Positions 15,315-24,618 are shown, counted from the stretch's first letter. The stretch: DNA of 64,000 nt from Streptomyces sp. PKU-EA00015 (GCF_013387495.1 NZ_JABZEE010000040.1:1-64000); one strand, 5' to 3'. Translations and numbers: made by a program. The notes: generated by a model not told the origin, from the letters alone.

Positions 15315-17012
15315 ATGGCCGCCACCCCTGAAAAGCCCGTCTCCGCCACGTCTCGACGCAAAACCGGACGCCACCGCGGCGAGGGCCAGTGGGCCATGGG
15401 CCACCACACGCCGCTCAACGGCAACGAGCAGACCAAGAAGGACGACGACGGTCTCAATGTGCGGACACGCATTGAGACGATCTACGCCCACCGCGGCTTC
15501 GACTCCATCGACGGCGCCGACCTGCGCGGACGTATGCGCTGGTGGGGCCTGTACACCCAGCGCAAGCCCGGGATCGACGGCGGCAAGACGGCGATCCTGG
15601 AGCCGGAGGAGCTGGACGACGAGTTCTTCATGCTGCGGGTGCGCATCGACGGTGGCCGGCTGACCACCGAGCAGCTGCGCGTCATCGGCGAGATCTCGCA
15701 GGAGTTCGCGCGCGGCACCGCCGACCTCACCGACCGGCAGAACGTCCAGTACCACTGGATCCGCATCGAGGACGTCCCCGAGATCTGGCGCCGCCTCGAG
15801 GCCGTCGGCCTGTCGACGACCGAGGCGTGCGGCGACACCCCGCGGACGATCCTCGGTTCCCCGGTGGCCGGCATCGCCGAGGACGAGATCGTCGACGGCA
15901 GCCCGGCCATCGACGAGATCCACCGCCGGTTCATCGGCAACAAGGACTTCTCCAACCTGCCGCGCAAGTTCAAGACCGCGATCTCCGGCTCCCCGCTGCT
16001 GGACGTGGCGCACGAGATCAACGACGTCGCCTTCGTCGGAGTGAACCACCCCGAGCACGGTCCGGGCTTCGACCTGTGGGTGGGCGGCGGCCTGTCCACC
16101 AACCCGAAGCTGGGTGTGCGCCTCGGTGCCTGGGTTCCCCTGGACGAGGTCCCTGACGCCTGGGAAGGCGTCATCTCGATCTTCCGGGACTACGGCTACC
16201 GCCGCCTGCGCAACCGCGCCCGCCTGAAGTTCCTCGTCGCCGACTGGGGTGCCGAGAAGTTCCGTCAGGTGCTCGAGGACGAGTACCTGAAGCGCAAGCT
16301 GGTCGACGGCCCCGCTCCCGAGCAGCCGGTCGAGCACTGGCGCGACCACGTCGGCGTCCACCGACAGCAGGACGGCCGGTTCTACGTCGGCTTCGCCCCG
16401 CGGGTGGGCCGCGTCGACGGCACCACCCTCACCAAGATCGCCGATCTGGCGGCGGCGCACGGCTCCGGCCGGCTGCGCACCACCGTCGAGCAGAAGATGA
16501 TCGTGCTCGACGTCGCCGAGGACCAGGTCGACTCGCTGGTCTCCGGCCTCGAAGCACTGGACCTCCAGGTCAAGCCGTCGCCGTTCCGGCGGGGCACCAT
16601 GGCCTGCACCGGCATCGAGTTCTGCAAGCTGGCGATCGTCGAGACGAAGGGCCGCGGCTCCGCGCTCATCGACGAACTGGAGCGGCGCCTGCCCGAGTTC
16701 GACGAGCCCCTCACGATCAACATCAACGGCTGCCCCAACGCCTGCGCGCGTATCCAGGTCGCGGACATCGGTCTCAAGGGCCAGCTGGTCCTCGACGACG
16801 AGGGCAACCAGGTCGAGGGCTACCAGGTGCACCTGGGCGGCGCGCTGGGTCTGGAGCCCGCCTTCGGCCGCAAGGTGCGCGGCCTGAAGGTCACCTCCGC
16901 CGAGCTTCCCGACTACGTGGAGCGGGTCCTCAAGCGCTTCGAGGCGGAGCGCGAGGACGGCGAGCGCTTCGCCACGTGGGCGGCGCGCGCGAGCGAGGAG
17001 GCGTTGTCGTGA
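15315..17012 (+). CDS. cysI: Ferredoxin-dependent sulfite reductase (nitrite/sulfite reductase family)
   Basis: 565 residues; reduces sulfite to sulfide with six electrons using siroheme and a [4Fe-4S] cluster. Two ferredoxin-like half domains (first including LTDRQNVQYHWI, second including GRLRTTVEQKMIVLDV) alternate with the siroheme domains. Cluster and siroheme cysteines are C431 and C437 (ACTGIEFC) and C473 and C477 (NGCPNAC). It starts at ATG 15315 with GAAGGA upstream. The stop overlaps the next start (GTGA). A nitrite reductase role is less likely, given that it is the first gene of a cysH-cysC-cysD-cysN operon. Confidence 0.95.
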   Translation: MAATPEKPVSATSRRKTGRHRGEGQWAMGHHTPLNGNEQTKKDDDGLNVRTRIETIYAHRGFDSIDGADLRGRMRWWGLYTQRKPGIDGGKTAILEPEELDDEFFMLRVRIDGGRLTTEQLRVIGEISQEFARGTADLTDRQNVQYHWIRIEDVPEIWRRLEAVGLSTTEACGDTPRTILGSPVAGIAEDEIVDGSPAIDEIHRRFIGNKDFSNLPRKFKTAISGSPLLDVAHEINDVAFVGVNHPEHGPGFDLWVGGGLSTNPKLGVRLGAWVPLDEVPDAWEGVISIFRDYGYRRLRNRARLKFLVADWGAEKFRQVLEDEYLKRKLVDGPAPEQPVEHWRDHVGVHRQQDGRFYVGFAPRVGRVDGTTLTKIADLAAAHGSGRLRTTVEQKMIVLDVAEDQVDSLVSGLEALDLQVKPSPFRRGTMACTGIEFCKLAIVETKGRGSALIDELERRLPEFDEPLTININGCPNACARIQVADIGLKGQLVLDDEGNQVEGYQVHLGGALGLEPAFGRKVRGLKVTSAELPDYVERVLKRFEAEREDGERFATWAARASEEALS

Positions 17013-17197
17013 GCGAGCGCGCCGCCCCCTTCTACTGCCCCTACTGCGGGGACGAGGACCTTCGGCCGAGTGAAGCCGTCGAAGGCAGCCACGGCGCCTG
17101 GGAATGCGCGGCGTGCAATCGGGCCTTCCAGCTGAAGTTCCTCGGGCTTCTGTCCCGCGGACTTCAGCTCAACGACGGTGGAGGGGAAACGATATGA
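17009..17197 (+). CDS. 62-residue zinc-ribbon protein of the cys operon
   Basis: Starts at GTG 17009, overlapping the cysI stop by four bases, and ends overlapping the cysH start by four (ATGA), so it is translationally coupled on both sides. Two CxxC pairs (CPYCGDED near residue 10 and CAACNRAF near 34) form a clear zinc ribbon or rubredoxin-like metal site. A conserved tail, FLGLLSRGLQ, follows. Its position suggests a role in sulfite reduction: electron transfer, metal or sulfide handling, or a CysI/CysH partner. The function is not established. Confidence 0.85.
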   Translation: MSERAAPFYCPYCGDEDLRPSEAVEGSHGAWECAACNRAFQLKFLGLLSRGLQLNDGGGETI

Positions 17198-17895
17198 CGA
17201 CGATTCAGTCCGATCAGGACCTCAAGTCGCTGGCCGAGCAGGCGGGCCGCGACCTGGAGGACGCCTCGGCGCTCGACATCCTGAAGTGGGCCGCCGACAC
17301 CTTCGGCAAGCGCTTCTGCGTCACCTCCTCCATGGAGGACGCGGTCGTCGCCCACCTCGCCTCGCGCGTCTTCCCCGGTGTGGACGTCGTCTTCCTCGAC
17401 ACCGGCTACCACTTCGAGGAGACGATCGGCACGCGGGACGCCGTGGACGCCGTGATGGACGTCAACGTCATCACGCTCACCCCGCGCCGGACCGTGGCCG
17501 AGCAGGACGCCGAGTACGGCCCGAGGCTGCACGACCGCGACCCCGACCTGTGCTGCGCCCTGCGCAAGGTCAAGCCTCTCGAAGAGGGCCTGACCGATTA
17601 CGCCGCATGGGCCACCGGCCTGCGCCGCGACGAGTCCCCGACCCGGGCGAACACCCCGGTCGTCGGGTGGGACGAGAAGCGGCAGAAGGTCAAGATCTCG
17701 CCGATCGCCCGCTGGACCCAGGACGACGTGGACGCCTACGTCGCCGAGCACGGAGTCCTGACGAACCCCCTGCTCATGGACGGATACACGTCCGTCGGCT
17801 GCGCACCCTGCACCCGCCGGGTGCTGGAGGGCGAGGACGCGCGCGCCGGCCGCTGGGCCGGGCGGGGCAAGACGGAATGCGGGCTGCACGGCTGA
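17194..17895 (+). CDS. cysH: Phosphoadenylyl/adenylyl-sulfate reductase, [4Fe-4S] type
   Basis: 233 residues. It reduces APS (or PAPS) to sulfite with thioredoxin. The PP-loop fold is seen in FCVTSSMEDAVVAHL (about 41-55), LDTGYHFEET and GLRRDES. The iron-sulfur cysteine set is complete: C120 and C121 (CC), C203 and C206 (CAPC). This points to APS-type reductases. The C-terminal catalytic ECGLH carries C229. Start ATG 17194 with GAGGGG upstream; the stop overlaps or abuts the ATG of cysC. Confidence 0.95.
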   Translation: MTTIQSDQDLKSLAEQAGRDLEDASALDILKWAADTFGKRFCVTSSMEDAVVAHLASRVFPGVDVVFLDTGYHFEETIGTRDAVDAVMDVNVITLTPRRTVAEQDAEYGPRLHDRDPDLCCALRKVKPLEEGLTDYAAWATGLRRDESPTRANTPVVGWDEKRQKVKISPIARWTQDDVDAYVAEHGVLTNPLLMDGYTSVGCAPCTRRVLEGEDARAGRWAGRGKTECGLHG

Positions 17896-17927
17896 TGACG
17901 AACACTCAGAAGGACCAGGAGAACGAC

Positions 17928-18461
17928 GTGACCGGAGCCACCATCTGGCTCACGGGTCTGCCGAGCGCCGGCAAGACCACCATCGCGTACGAGCTCGCGG
18001 GCAGGCTGCGCGAGGAAGGTCACCGGGTCGAGCTGCTCGACGGCGACGAGATCCGCGAGTTCCTCTCGGCGGGCCTCGGCTTCAGCCGCGAGGACCGGCA
18101 CACCAACGTGCAGCGGATCGGCTTCGTCGCCGAACTGCTCGCGTCCAACGGTGTGAAGGTGCTGGTCCCGGTCATCGCCCCGTACGCCGACAGCCGCGAG
18201 TCCGTGCGCAAGCGCCACCAGCAGGAGGGCACCGCGTACGTCGAGGTTCATGTGGCCACTCCGGTGGAGGTGTGCTCGGTGCGTGACGTGAAGGGGCTGT
18301 ACGCCAGGCAGGCGGCCGGCGAGATCAGCGGGCTGACGGGGGTCGACGACCCGTACGAGGAGCCCGAGTCGCCCGATCTGCGGATCGAGTCCCAGAACCA
18401 GACCGTGCAGGAGTCCGCCGCGGCGGTCCACGCGCTGCTGACCGAAAGGGGTCTCCTGTGA
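17928..18461 (+). CDS. cysC: Adenylyl-sulfate kinase
   Basis: 177 residues from GTG 17928; phosphorylates APS to PAPS using ATP. P-loop GLPSAGKTT near residue 12, then LDGDEIREFLS, GFSREDRHTNVQRIG and the lid or APS-binding VIAPYADSRESVR, all typical of CysC. The chosen start has AGGAG six bases upstream. An alternative ATG at 17895 overlaps the cysH stop (TGATG) and would add 11 residues. Having both an Fe-S APS-type reductase and an APS kinase suggests PAPS is also made for other sulfotransfer reactions or used by CysH. Confidence 0.92.
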   Translation: MTGATIWLTGLPSAGKTTIAYELAGRLREEGHRVELLDGDEIREFLSAGLGFSREDRHTNVQRIGFVAELLASNGVKVLVPVIAPYADSRESVRKRHQQEGTAYVEVHVATPVEVCSVRDVKGLYARQAAGEISGLTGVDDPYEEPESPDLRIESQNQTVQESAAAVHALLTERGLL

Positions 18462-19411
18462 CCACGAGTGTCAACGTCGTGAGCGAGGCTGCAGACAATT
18501 CCGGGGGCGCCAGCCCGTACGCCCTCTCCCACCTGGACGCGCTCGAGTCCGAGGCGGTGCACATCTTCCGCGAGGTGGCGGGCGAGTTCGAGCGGCCGGT
18601 GATCCTGTTCTCCGGCGGCAAGGACTCCATCGTCATGCTGCACCTCGCGCTGAAGGCCTTCCGGCCCGCCGCGATCCCCTTCACGCTGCTGCACGTGGAC
18701 ACCGGGCACAACTTCCCGGAGGTCATCGAGTACCGCGACCGCACGGTCGAGGAGCACGGCCTGCGCCTCCATGTCGCGTCCGTGCAGGAGTACATCGACG
18801 CGGGCAAGCTGCGCGAGCGCCCCGACGGCACGCGCAACCCGCTGCAGACCGTTCCGCTGACCGAGGCCATCCAGCAGCACCGCTTCGACGCGGTGTTCGG
18901 CGGCGGCCGCCGCGACGAGGAGAAGGCCCGCGCCAAGGAGCGGGTGTTCAGCCTCCGCGACGAGTTCTCGCAGTGGGACCCGCGCCGGCAGCGCCCCGAG
19001 CTGTGGCAGCTCTACAACGGCCGCCACGCCCCGGGCGAGCACGTCCGCGTCTTCCCGCTCTCCAACTGGACCGAGCTGGACGTGTGGCAGTACATCCAGC
19101 GCGAGGGGATCGAGCTGCCGGAGATCTACTTCGCCCACGAGCGCGAGGTGTTCAAGCGTGCCGGCATGTGGCTGACAGCGGGCGAGTGGGGCGGCCCGAA
19201 GGAGTCGGAGAGGGTCGAGAAGCGGCTCATCCGCTACCGCACCGTCGGCGACATGTCCTGCACCGGTGCCGTCGACTCCGACGCCACCACGCTGGACGCC
19301 GTGATCGCCGAGATCGCCGCCTCCCGCCTCACCGAGCGGGGCGCGACCCGCGCCGACGACAAGCTGTCCGAGGCCGCGATGGAAGACCGCAAGCGCGAAG
19401 GGTACTTCTAG
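18458..19411 (+). CDS. cysD: Sulfate adenylyltransferase subunit 2
   Basis: 317 residues; the catalytic subunit that makes APS from sulfate and ATP together with the CysN GTPase. PP-loop motif FSGGKDSIVMLHLALKAF near residue 48, then HVDTGHNFPEVIEYRD, FGGGRRDEEKARAKERVFS, and a C-terminal RTVGDMSCTGAV with the conserved end EDRKREGYF. It is of full family length. The start GTG 18458 overlaps the cysC stop (GTGA), with GAAAGGGG upstream. Confidence 0.95.
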   Translation: MTTSVNVVSEAADNSGGASPYALSHLDALESEAVHIFREVAGEFERPVILFSGGKDSIVMLHLALKAFRPAAIPFTLLHVDTGHNFPEVIEYRDRTVEEHGLRLHVASVQEYIDAGKLRERPDGTRNPLQTVPLTEAIQQHRFDAVFGGGRRDEEKARAKERVFSLRDEFSQWDPRRQRPELWQLYNGRHAPGEHVRVFPLSNWTELDVWQYIQREGIELPEIYFAHEREVFKRAGMWLTAGEWGGPKESERVEKRLIRYRTVGDMSCTGAVDSDATTLDAVIAEIAASRLTERGATRADDKLSEAAMEDRKREGYF

Positions 19412-19413
19412 AC

Positions 19414-20757
19414 ATGACCAGCACCACCGAGCAGCTGGCCGAGCAGCTTTCGGCCACCACCCTGCTGCGCTTCGCCACCGCCGGGTCCGTCGACGACGGC
19501 AAGTCCACGCTGGTGGGCCGGCTGCTGCACGACTCCAAGTCAGTCCTCGCCGACCAGCTGGAGGCCGTCGAGCACGCCTCCCGCAACCGCGGCCAGGAGG
19601 CGCCGGACCTCGCACTGCTCACCGACGGTCTGCGGGCCGAGCGCGAGCAGGGCATCACGATCGACGTGGCGTACCGCTACTTCGCCACCGCGCGCCGCCG
19701 GTTCATCCTCGCCGACACGCCGGGCCACGTGCAGTACACGCGCAACATGGTGACCGGCGCGTCCACGGCCGAACTCACGGTGATCCTGGTCGACGCCCGC
19801 AACGGAGTCGTCGAGCAGACCCGCCGCCACGCCGCCATCGCCGCGCTGCTGCGCGTTCCGCACGTGGTCCTCGCCGTCAACAAGATGGACCTCGTCGACT
19901 ACGCGGAGTCCGTGTTCGCCGCGATCGCCGAGGAGTTCACGGCGTACGCGACCGAGCTGGGCGTCCCGGAGGTCACCGCGATCCCGATCTCGGCGCTGAC
20001 CGGGGACAACGTCGTGGACCCGTCCGCGAACATGGACTGGTACGGCGGCCCGACCGTGCTGGAGCACCTGGAGACGGTGCCGGTCAGCCACGACCTGAGC
20101 CACTGCCACGCCCGGCTGCCCGTGCAGTACGTGATCCGGCCGCAGACCGCCGAGCACCCGGACTACCGGGGCTACGCGGGCCAGATCGCGGCCGGCACCT
20201 TCCGGGTCGGCGAGGAGGTCACCGTGCTGCCCTCGGGCCGTACCTCGCGCGTCTCCGGCATCGACCTGCTGGGCAAGCCGGTCGACGTGGCCTGGACGAC
20301 CCAGTCGGTGACCCTCCTGCTGGAGGACGACATCGACGTCTCGCGCGGCGACCTGATCGTGCCGAGCAAGGACGCGCCCCCGACCACCCAGGACGTCGAG
20401 GCGACCGTCTGCCACGTCGCCGACCAGTCGCTGACCGTCGGCCACCGTGTGCTGCTCAAGCACGGCACCCGCACCGTCAAGGCGATCGTCAAGGACATCC
20501 CGTCCCGGCTGACGCTCGACGACCTCTCCCTGCACCCGCACCCGGGTCAGCTGGTCGCCAACGACATCGGGCGCGTCAAGATCCGTACGGCCGAGCCGCT
20601 GCCGCTCGACTCGTACGCGGACTCCCGCCGCACCGGCGCGTTCATCCTGATCGACCCGGCCGACGGCACCACGCTCACCGCGGGCATGGTCGGCGAGTCG
20701 TTCGCCTCGCCGGAGCCCGTCCGGGACACGGCAGACGACGACGGCTGGGACTTCTGA
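19414..20757 (+). CDS. cysN: Sulfate adenylyltransferase subunit 1 (GTPase)
   Basis: 447 residues; an EF-Tu-like GTPase whose hydrolysis drives APS synthesis by CysD. G1 GSVDDGKSTL near 23-32, switch I REQGITIDVAYRYF, G3 DTPGHVQYTRNM and G4 NKMD are intact, followed by two beta-barrel domains (VQYVIRP, then GRVKIRTAEPL). It lacks the C-terminal APS-kinase fusion seen in some CysNC proteins, consistent with a separate cysC. It starts two bases after the cysD stop. Confidence 0.95.
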   Translation: MTSTTEQLAEQLSATTLLRFATAGSVDDGKSTLVGRLLHDSKSVLADQLEAVEHASRNRGQEAPDLALLTDGLRAEREQGITIDVAYRYFATARRRFILADTPGHVQYTRNMVTGASTAELTVILVDARNGVVEQTRRHAAIAALLRVPHVVLAVNKMDLVDYAESVFAAIAEEFTAYATELGVPEVTAIPISALTGDNVVDPSANMDWYGGPTVLEHLETVPVSHDLSHCHARLPVQYVIRPQTAEHPDYRGYAGQIAAGTFRVGEEVTVLPSGRTSRVSGIDLLGKPVDVAWTTQSVTLLLEDDIDVSRGDLIVPSKDAPPTTQDVEATVCHVADQSLTVGHRVLLKHGTRTVKAIVKDIPSRLTLDDLSLHPHPGQLVANDIGRVKIRTAEPLPLDSYADSRRTGAFILIDPADGTTLTAGMVGESFASPEPVRDTADDDGWDF

Positions 20758-20758
20758 C

Positions 20759-20857
20759 ATGACCGACGCCTTCGGGACCTTCGCCAAGGAGGGCGGCCGC
20801 GTCGGCAGCGGCGCCCTCGGCGCGGGCACGGGCGGGGTGGCGCGATGTGTGCGATGA
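20759..20857 (+). CDS. Possible 32-residue ORF after cysN
   Basis: ATG 20759 lies one base after the cysN stop and runs 32 codons to TGA 20855, beginning MTDAFGTFAKEGGR and then Gly/Ala-rich. Coupling by reinitiation is possible, but composition is low-complexity and there is no separate ribosome site. It may equally be non-coding leader of the downstream transporter genes. Confidence 0.25.
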   Translation: MTDAFGTFAKEGGRVGSGALGAGTGGVARCVR

Positions 20858-20979
20858 CGTACGCGCACCGCTCGCGCGCCCGCACCGCCCGCACCCAGCA
20901 CCGACGAAGACCGCCGACGACCCGGCCGCGTCCCACCTGAACCGACGCGCCGACCGGGCCAACGAGAGGACAGCCTCCC

Positions 20980-22089
20980 GTGCCAGCCACCCGCACCACA
21001 GCCCGCCGCAGCCTCGCCGCCGCGGCCGCCCTGCCGCTCCTCGCCATCGCCCTCACCGCCTGCGGCTACGGCTCCCAGGCCAAGGACGACAAGGTCGCTC
21101 CCGCCGCCAAGGGAGAGAAGATCGACGGTCTGGACACCGTCAAGGTCGGGTACTTCCCGAACCTGACGCACGCGACCGCCCTGGTCGGCGACCAGGAGGG
21201 CATCATCCAGAAGGAGCTCGGCGGCACGCAGCTGTCGACGACGACCTTCAACGCGGGTCCGTCCGAGATCGAGGCGCTCAACGCCGGCTCCATCGACATC
21301 GGCTTCATCGGCCCCTCGCCCGCGGTCAACGGCTTCGTGAAGTCCCAGGGCAGGAGCCTGCGGATCGTCGGCGGCTCGGCCTCCGGCGGCGTCAAGCTGG
21401 TCGTGAACCCGAAGAAGATCAAGACCCTGGACGACGTCAAGGGCAAGAGGATCGCCACCCCGCAGCACGGCAACACCCAGGACGTGGCGTTCCTCAACTG
21501 GATCTCCGAGAAGGGCTGGAAGGTCGATCCGGAGAGCGGAAAGGGCGATGTCTCCGTGGTCCGCACGGAGAACAAGGTCACGCCGAACGCCTATCTGTCC
21601 GGCTCCATCGACGGCGCGTGGGTGCCGGAGCCGACCGCGTCGAAGCTGGTCAGCGACGGGGCGAAGGTGCTGCTCGACGAGTCGACGCTGTGGCCCGACA
21701 AGGAGTTCGTCATCACGAACGTGATCGTGTCGCAGAAGTTTCTCGCGAAGCACCCGGACGTCGTCGAGGCCGTCCTGCGCGGCACGGTGAAGACCAACGA
21801 GTGGATCAACGCCAACCCGGACAAGGCGAAGGCCTCCGCCAACGCCAAGCTCCAGGAGCTCACCGGCAAGGCGCTGCCGCCGAAGGTGATCGACCCCGCG
21901 TGGCCGTCGATCCGGTTCACCGACGACCCGCTGGCCGCGACGCTCGACGCGCAGGCCGGCCACGCGGTGAAGGCCGGTCTGCTGGAGCAGCCCGACCTCG
22001 CCGGCATCTACGACCTGCGGCCGCTGAACAAGGTCCTTCAGGCCGAGGGCAAGCCCGCGGTCGCCGACGCCGGGCTCGGCGTCAAGTAA
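20980..22089 (+). CDS. Sulfonate/taurine-type ABC transporter substrate-binding lipoprotein
   Basis: 369 residues from GTG 20980, with GAGAGGA upstream. The N-terminus has an RR pair, a hydrophobic stretch and lipobox L-T-A-C (Cys28), so it is a lipoprotein. The mature part follows the SsuA/NMT1 fold: VKVGYFPNLTHATALVG, FNAGPSEIEALNAGSIDIG, then FIGPSPAVN and RIATPQHGNTQDVAFLNWI. Members bind aliphatic sulfonates, taurine, nitrate or thiamine precursors; the cys context favours a sulfur compound. It is followed by its ATPase and permease. Confidence 0.88.
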   Translation: MPATRTTARRSLAAAAALPLLAIALTACGYGSQAKDDKVAPAAKGEKIDGLDTVKVGYFPNLTHATALVGDQEGIIQKELGGTQLSTTTFNAGPSEIEALNAGSIDIGFIGPSPAVNGFVKSQGRSLRIVGGSASGGVKLVVNPKKIKTLDDVKGKRIATPQHGNTQDVAFLNWISEKGWKVDPESGKGDVSVVRTENKVTPNAYLSGSIDGAWVPEPTASKLVSDGAKVLLDESTLWPDKEFVITNVIVSQKFLAKHPDVVEAVLRGTVKTNEWINANPDKAKASANAKLQELTGKALPPKVIDPAWPSIRFTDDPLAATLDAQAGHAVKAGLLEQPDLAGIYDLRPLNKVLQAEGKPAVADAGLGVK

Positions 22090-22126
22090 CCACCGCAACC
22101 AGCCGAGTTCCCAGGAGGTGACGACC

Positions 22127-22915
22127 ATGGCCACTGCCATCGCCAAGGCCGACAACCGCGTGCGCACCGAGTACGCGGCCCGGATCGGGCATGTCTCCAA
22201 GTCCTTCGCCGGACCAGCCGGCACCCAGCTCGTCCTGGACGACATCACGCTCGATGTCGCTCCCGGCGAGTTCGTCACCCTCCTGGGTGCCTCGGGCTGC
22301 GGCAAGTCGACGCTGCTCAACCTGGTAGCGGGGCTCGACCGGCCGACGGCGGGGTCCATCGAGACCCCCGGCGGCCGGCCCGCCCTGATGTTCCAGGAGC
22401 ATGCGCTGTTCCCGTGGCTGAGCGCGGGCAAGAACATCGAACTGGCGCTGCGCCTGCGCGGCGTGCCGAAGCCGCGGCGCCGCCCGGAGGCGGAGCGGTT
22501 GCTGGAGCTGGTGCGGCTCGGCGGCGCGTACGGCAAGCGGGTGCACGAACTGTCGGGCGGTATGCGGCAGCGGGTCGCGATGGCCCGCGCGCTGGCTCAG
22601 GACAGCCAGCTGCTGCTGATGGACGAGCCGTTCGCGGCGCTGGACGCCATCACGCGCGACGTACTGCACGACGAGCTGACCCGCATCTGGCGGGAGACGA
22701 ACGTGTCGGTGCTGTTCGTGACGCACAACGTCCGCGAGGCGGTGCGGCTCGCGCAGCGCGTGGTGCTGCTGTCCTCGCGGCCGGGGCGTATCGCCCGTGA
22801 GTGGACCGTGGACATCGATCAGCCGCGACGCATCGAGGACTCCGCGGTGGCGGAGCTGTCCGTCGAGATCACCGAAGAACTGCGTGGGGAGATCCGCCGA
22901 CATGGCCAGCACTGA
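22127..22915 (+). CDS. ABC transporter ATP-binding protein (sulfonate type)
   Basis: 262 residues. Walker A GASGCGKST, Q-loop MFQEHALFPWL, signature LSGGMRQRVAMARAL, Walker B LLLMDEP and H-loop FVTHN are intact, the layout of SsuB/TauB/NrtD ATPases. The start is ATG 22127 because AGGAGG ends eight bases upstream; the earlier in-frame GTG at 22118 lies inside that ribosome site. It overlaps the permease gene by 14 bases. It powers import with the neighbouring lipoprotein and permease. Confidence 0.92.
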   Translation: MATAIAKADNRVRTEYAARIGHVSKSFAGPAGTQLVLDDITLDVAPGEFVTLLGASGCGKSTLLNLVAGLDRPTAGSIETPGGRPALMFQEHALFPWLSAGKNIELALRLRGVPKPRRRPEAERLLELVRLGGAYGKRVHELSGGMRQRVAMARALAQDSQLLLMDEPFAALDAITRDVLHDELTRIWRETNVSVLFVTHNVREAVRLAQRVVLLSSRPGRIAREWTVDIDQPRRIEDSAVAELSVEITEELRGEIRRHGQH

Positions 22916-23798
22916 CACGACCGCGAAGGCCACGGTCAAGAACGACGACCTCGCGGGGCTGGAGGCCGGTCTCGACGCGCTGGACGCGGTGCAGGTCAGC
23001 CGTACGCCGGTGCGGGAGGTGCTGCTGCGGAAGGTGTTGCCGCCGCTGACCGCCGTCGCCCTGGTGCTCGTGGTGTGGCAGCTGCTGGTCTGGGCGGAGG
23101 TCACGGAGGCCTACAAGCTGCCCGCACCGTCCGCGGTCTGGGACAGCGTGTCCGAGATGTGGCTGCAGGGCACGCTGCTCGAGGTCGTCTGGACCAGCGT
23201 GTCCCGCGGTCTGCTGGGCTTCCTGATGGCACTGGCGATCGGAACGCCGCTCGGCCTGCTGGTCGCCCGGGTGAAGTTCGTCCGCGCCGCGATCGGGCCG
23301 ATCCTGTCCGGGCTGCAGTCGCTGCCGTCGGTGGCCTGGGTGCCGCCCGCCGTGATCTGGCTGGGTCTGAACGACTCGATGATGTTCGCCGTGATCCTGC
23401 TGGGCGCGGTCCCCTCGATCGCCAACGGCCTGGTGTCGGGCGTGGACCAGGTGCCGCCGCTGTTCCTGCGGGCGGGCCGCACGCTCGGCGCGACCGGGCT
23501 GAAGGGCACCTGGCACATCGTGATGCCGGCGGCGCTGCCCGGTTACGTGGCGGGCCTGAAGCAGGGCTGGGCGTTCTCGTGGCGGTCGCTGATGGCCGCG
23601 GAGATCATCGCGTCCTCCCCCGATCTGGGCCTGGGCCTCGGTCAGTTGCTGGAGAACGGGCGCAACAACGCCGACATGGCCGGCGTGTTCCTCGCCATCC
23701 TCCTGATCCTGATCGTCGGTATCGCGATCGACCTGCTCATCTTCAGTCCGCTGGAGCGGTGGGTGCTGCGCAGCCGCGGTCTCCTCGTCAGGAGCTGA
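22902..23798 (+). CDS. ABC transporter permease (sulfonate type)
   Basis: 298 residues with six hydrophobic segments and the BPD_transp_1 coupling loop (YVAGLKQGWAFSWRSLMAAEI, an EAA-like motif of the SsuC family). The N-terminal 40 residues are polar. It starts at ATG 22902 inside the end of the ATPase gene, so it is coupled. With the two preceding genes it forms a complete sulfonate-type importer, apparently part of the same transcription unit as cysI-N. Confidence 0.9.
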   Translation: MASTDTTAKATVKNDDLAGLEAGLDALDAVQVSRTPVREVLLRKVLPPLTAVALVLVVWQLLVWAEVTEAYKLPAPSAVWDSVSEMWLQGTLLEVVWTSVSRGLLGFLMALAIGTPLGLLVARVKFVRAAIGPILSGLQSLPSVAWVPPAVIWLGLNDSMMFAVILLGAVPSIANGLVSGVDQVPPLFLRAGRTLGATGLKGTWHIVMPAALPGYVAGLKQGWAFSWRSLMAAEIIASSPDLGLGLGQLLENGRNNADMAGVFLAILLILIVGIAIDLLIFSPLERWVLRSRGLLVRS

Positions 23799-23805
23799 GT
23801 CCACG

Positions 23806-24618
23806 ATGCACAGCCCCGCCCTCCCGTCGCCCGCCCCCAGCCTTGCGAGGCCGTCCGGGGGTCCCCCCCTCGCGCCCGTCCTTTTGGTGATCGCCCACGG
23901 CAGCCGCGACCCGCGCCACGCCGCGACGGTGCACTCCCTCGTCCGGCGCGTGCGATCGACGCGGCCGGGGCTGCGCGTCGAGGTCGGCTTCCTGGACTTC
24001 AATCTGCCGTCGGTGACGGGCGTGCTGGAGCGCCTGGCCGCCGAGGACGCCCGTGAGGTGGTGGCGCTGCCGCTGCTGCTGACGCGTGCCTTCCACGCGA
24101 AGGCCGACATCCCCACCGTCCTGCGCGAGGCTCCCGCGTCGCTGCGCATACGGCAGGCCGAGGTGCTCGGTCCCTCGCCGCTGCTGCTGTCCGCCGTCCA
24201 CCGGCGGCTGTACGAGGCGGGGCTCGGCCCTGCCGACAAGAGCTCGACCGGCCTGGTGCTGGCGTCGGCGGGCTCCACGGACCCGGAGGCGATCGCAGTG
24301 ATCGACCAGACAGCGCGGGAGCTGCGGCACACCGGTTGGTGCGCCGTGCGACCTGCGTTCGCCTCCGCTGTATCTGCCGGCGGCTTCCCCCGTACCGAGG
24401 ACGCCGTGCGCGAGCTGCGCGCCCTCGGCGTGCGCCGGGTGGCTGTCGCGCCGTACGTGATCGCCCCCGGGCGTCTGCCGGACCGCATCGCGAAGGGCGC
24501 GCGGGACGCGGACGTGCTGGCCGATGTGCTGGGCCCCGGGCCGGAGCTGGCCCGTCTGCTGCTGACCCGATACGACGAGGCGCGGGCGCAGCAGCGGGCA
24601 CTGGCGTTCACCGCGTAG
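23806..24618 (+). CDS. Sirohydrochlorin chelatase (CbiX/SirB-like)
   Basis: 270 residues with two CbiX half-domains. The first begins PVLLVIAHGSRDPRHAATV (metal-binding His in AHGS) and contains ALPLLLTRAFHAKADIP with the second His. The second half repeats the pattern more weakly (LVLASAGSTDPEA, then VAPYVIAPGRLPDRI). Such enzymes insert Fe2+ (siroheme) or Co2+ into sirohydrochlorin. Seven bases behind the transporter in the cys operon, iron insertion for the CysI siroheme is the natural reading. A Pro-rich 22-residue N-terminus precedes the fold. Confidence 0.85.
   Translation: MHSPALPSPAPSLARPSGGPPLAPVLLVIAHGSRDPRHAATVHSLVRRVRSTRPGLRVEVGFLDFNLPSVTGVLERLAAEDAREVVALPLLLTRAFHAKADIPTVLREAPASLRIRQAEVLGPSPLLLSAVHRRLYEAGLGPADKSSTGLVLASAGSTDPEAIAVIDQTARELRHTGWCAVRPAFASAVSAGGFPRTEDAVRELRALGVRRVAVAPYVIAPGRLPDRIAKGARDADVLADVLGPGPELARLLLTRYDEARAQQRALAFTA

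Noticed and set aside
22118..22126. GTG 22118 as start of the sulfonate ATPase
   Set aside because: It lies within the AGGAGG ribosome site; ATG 22127 has correct spacing.
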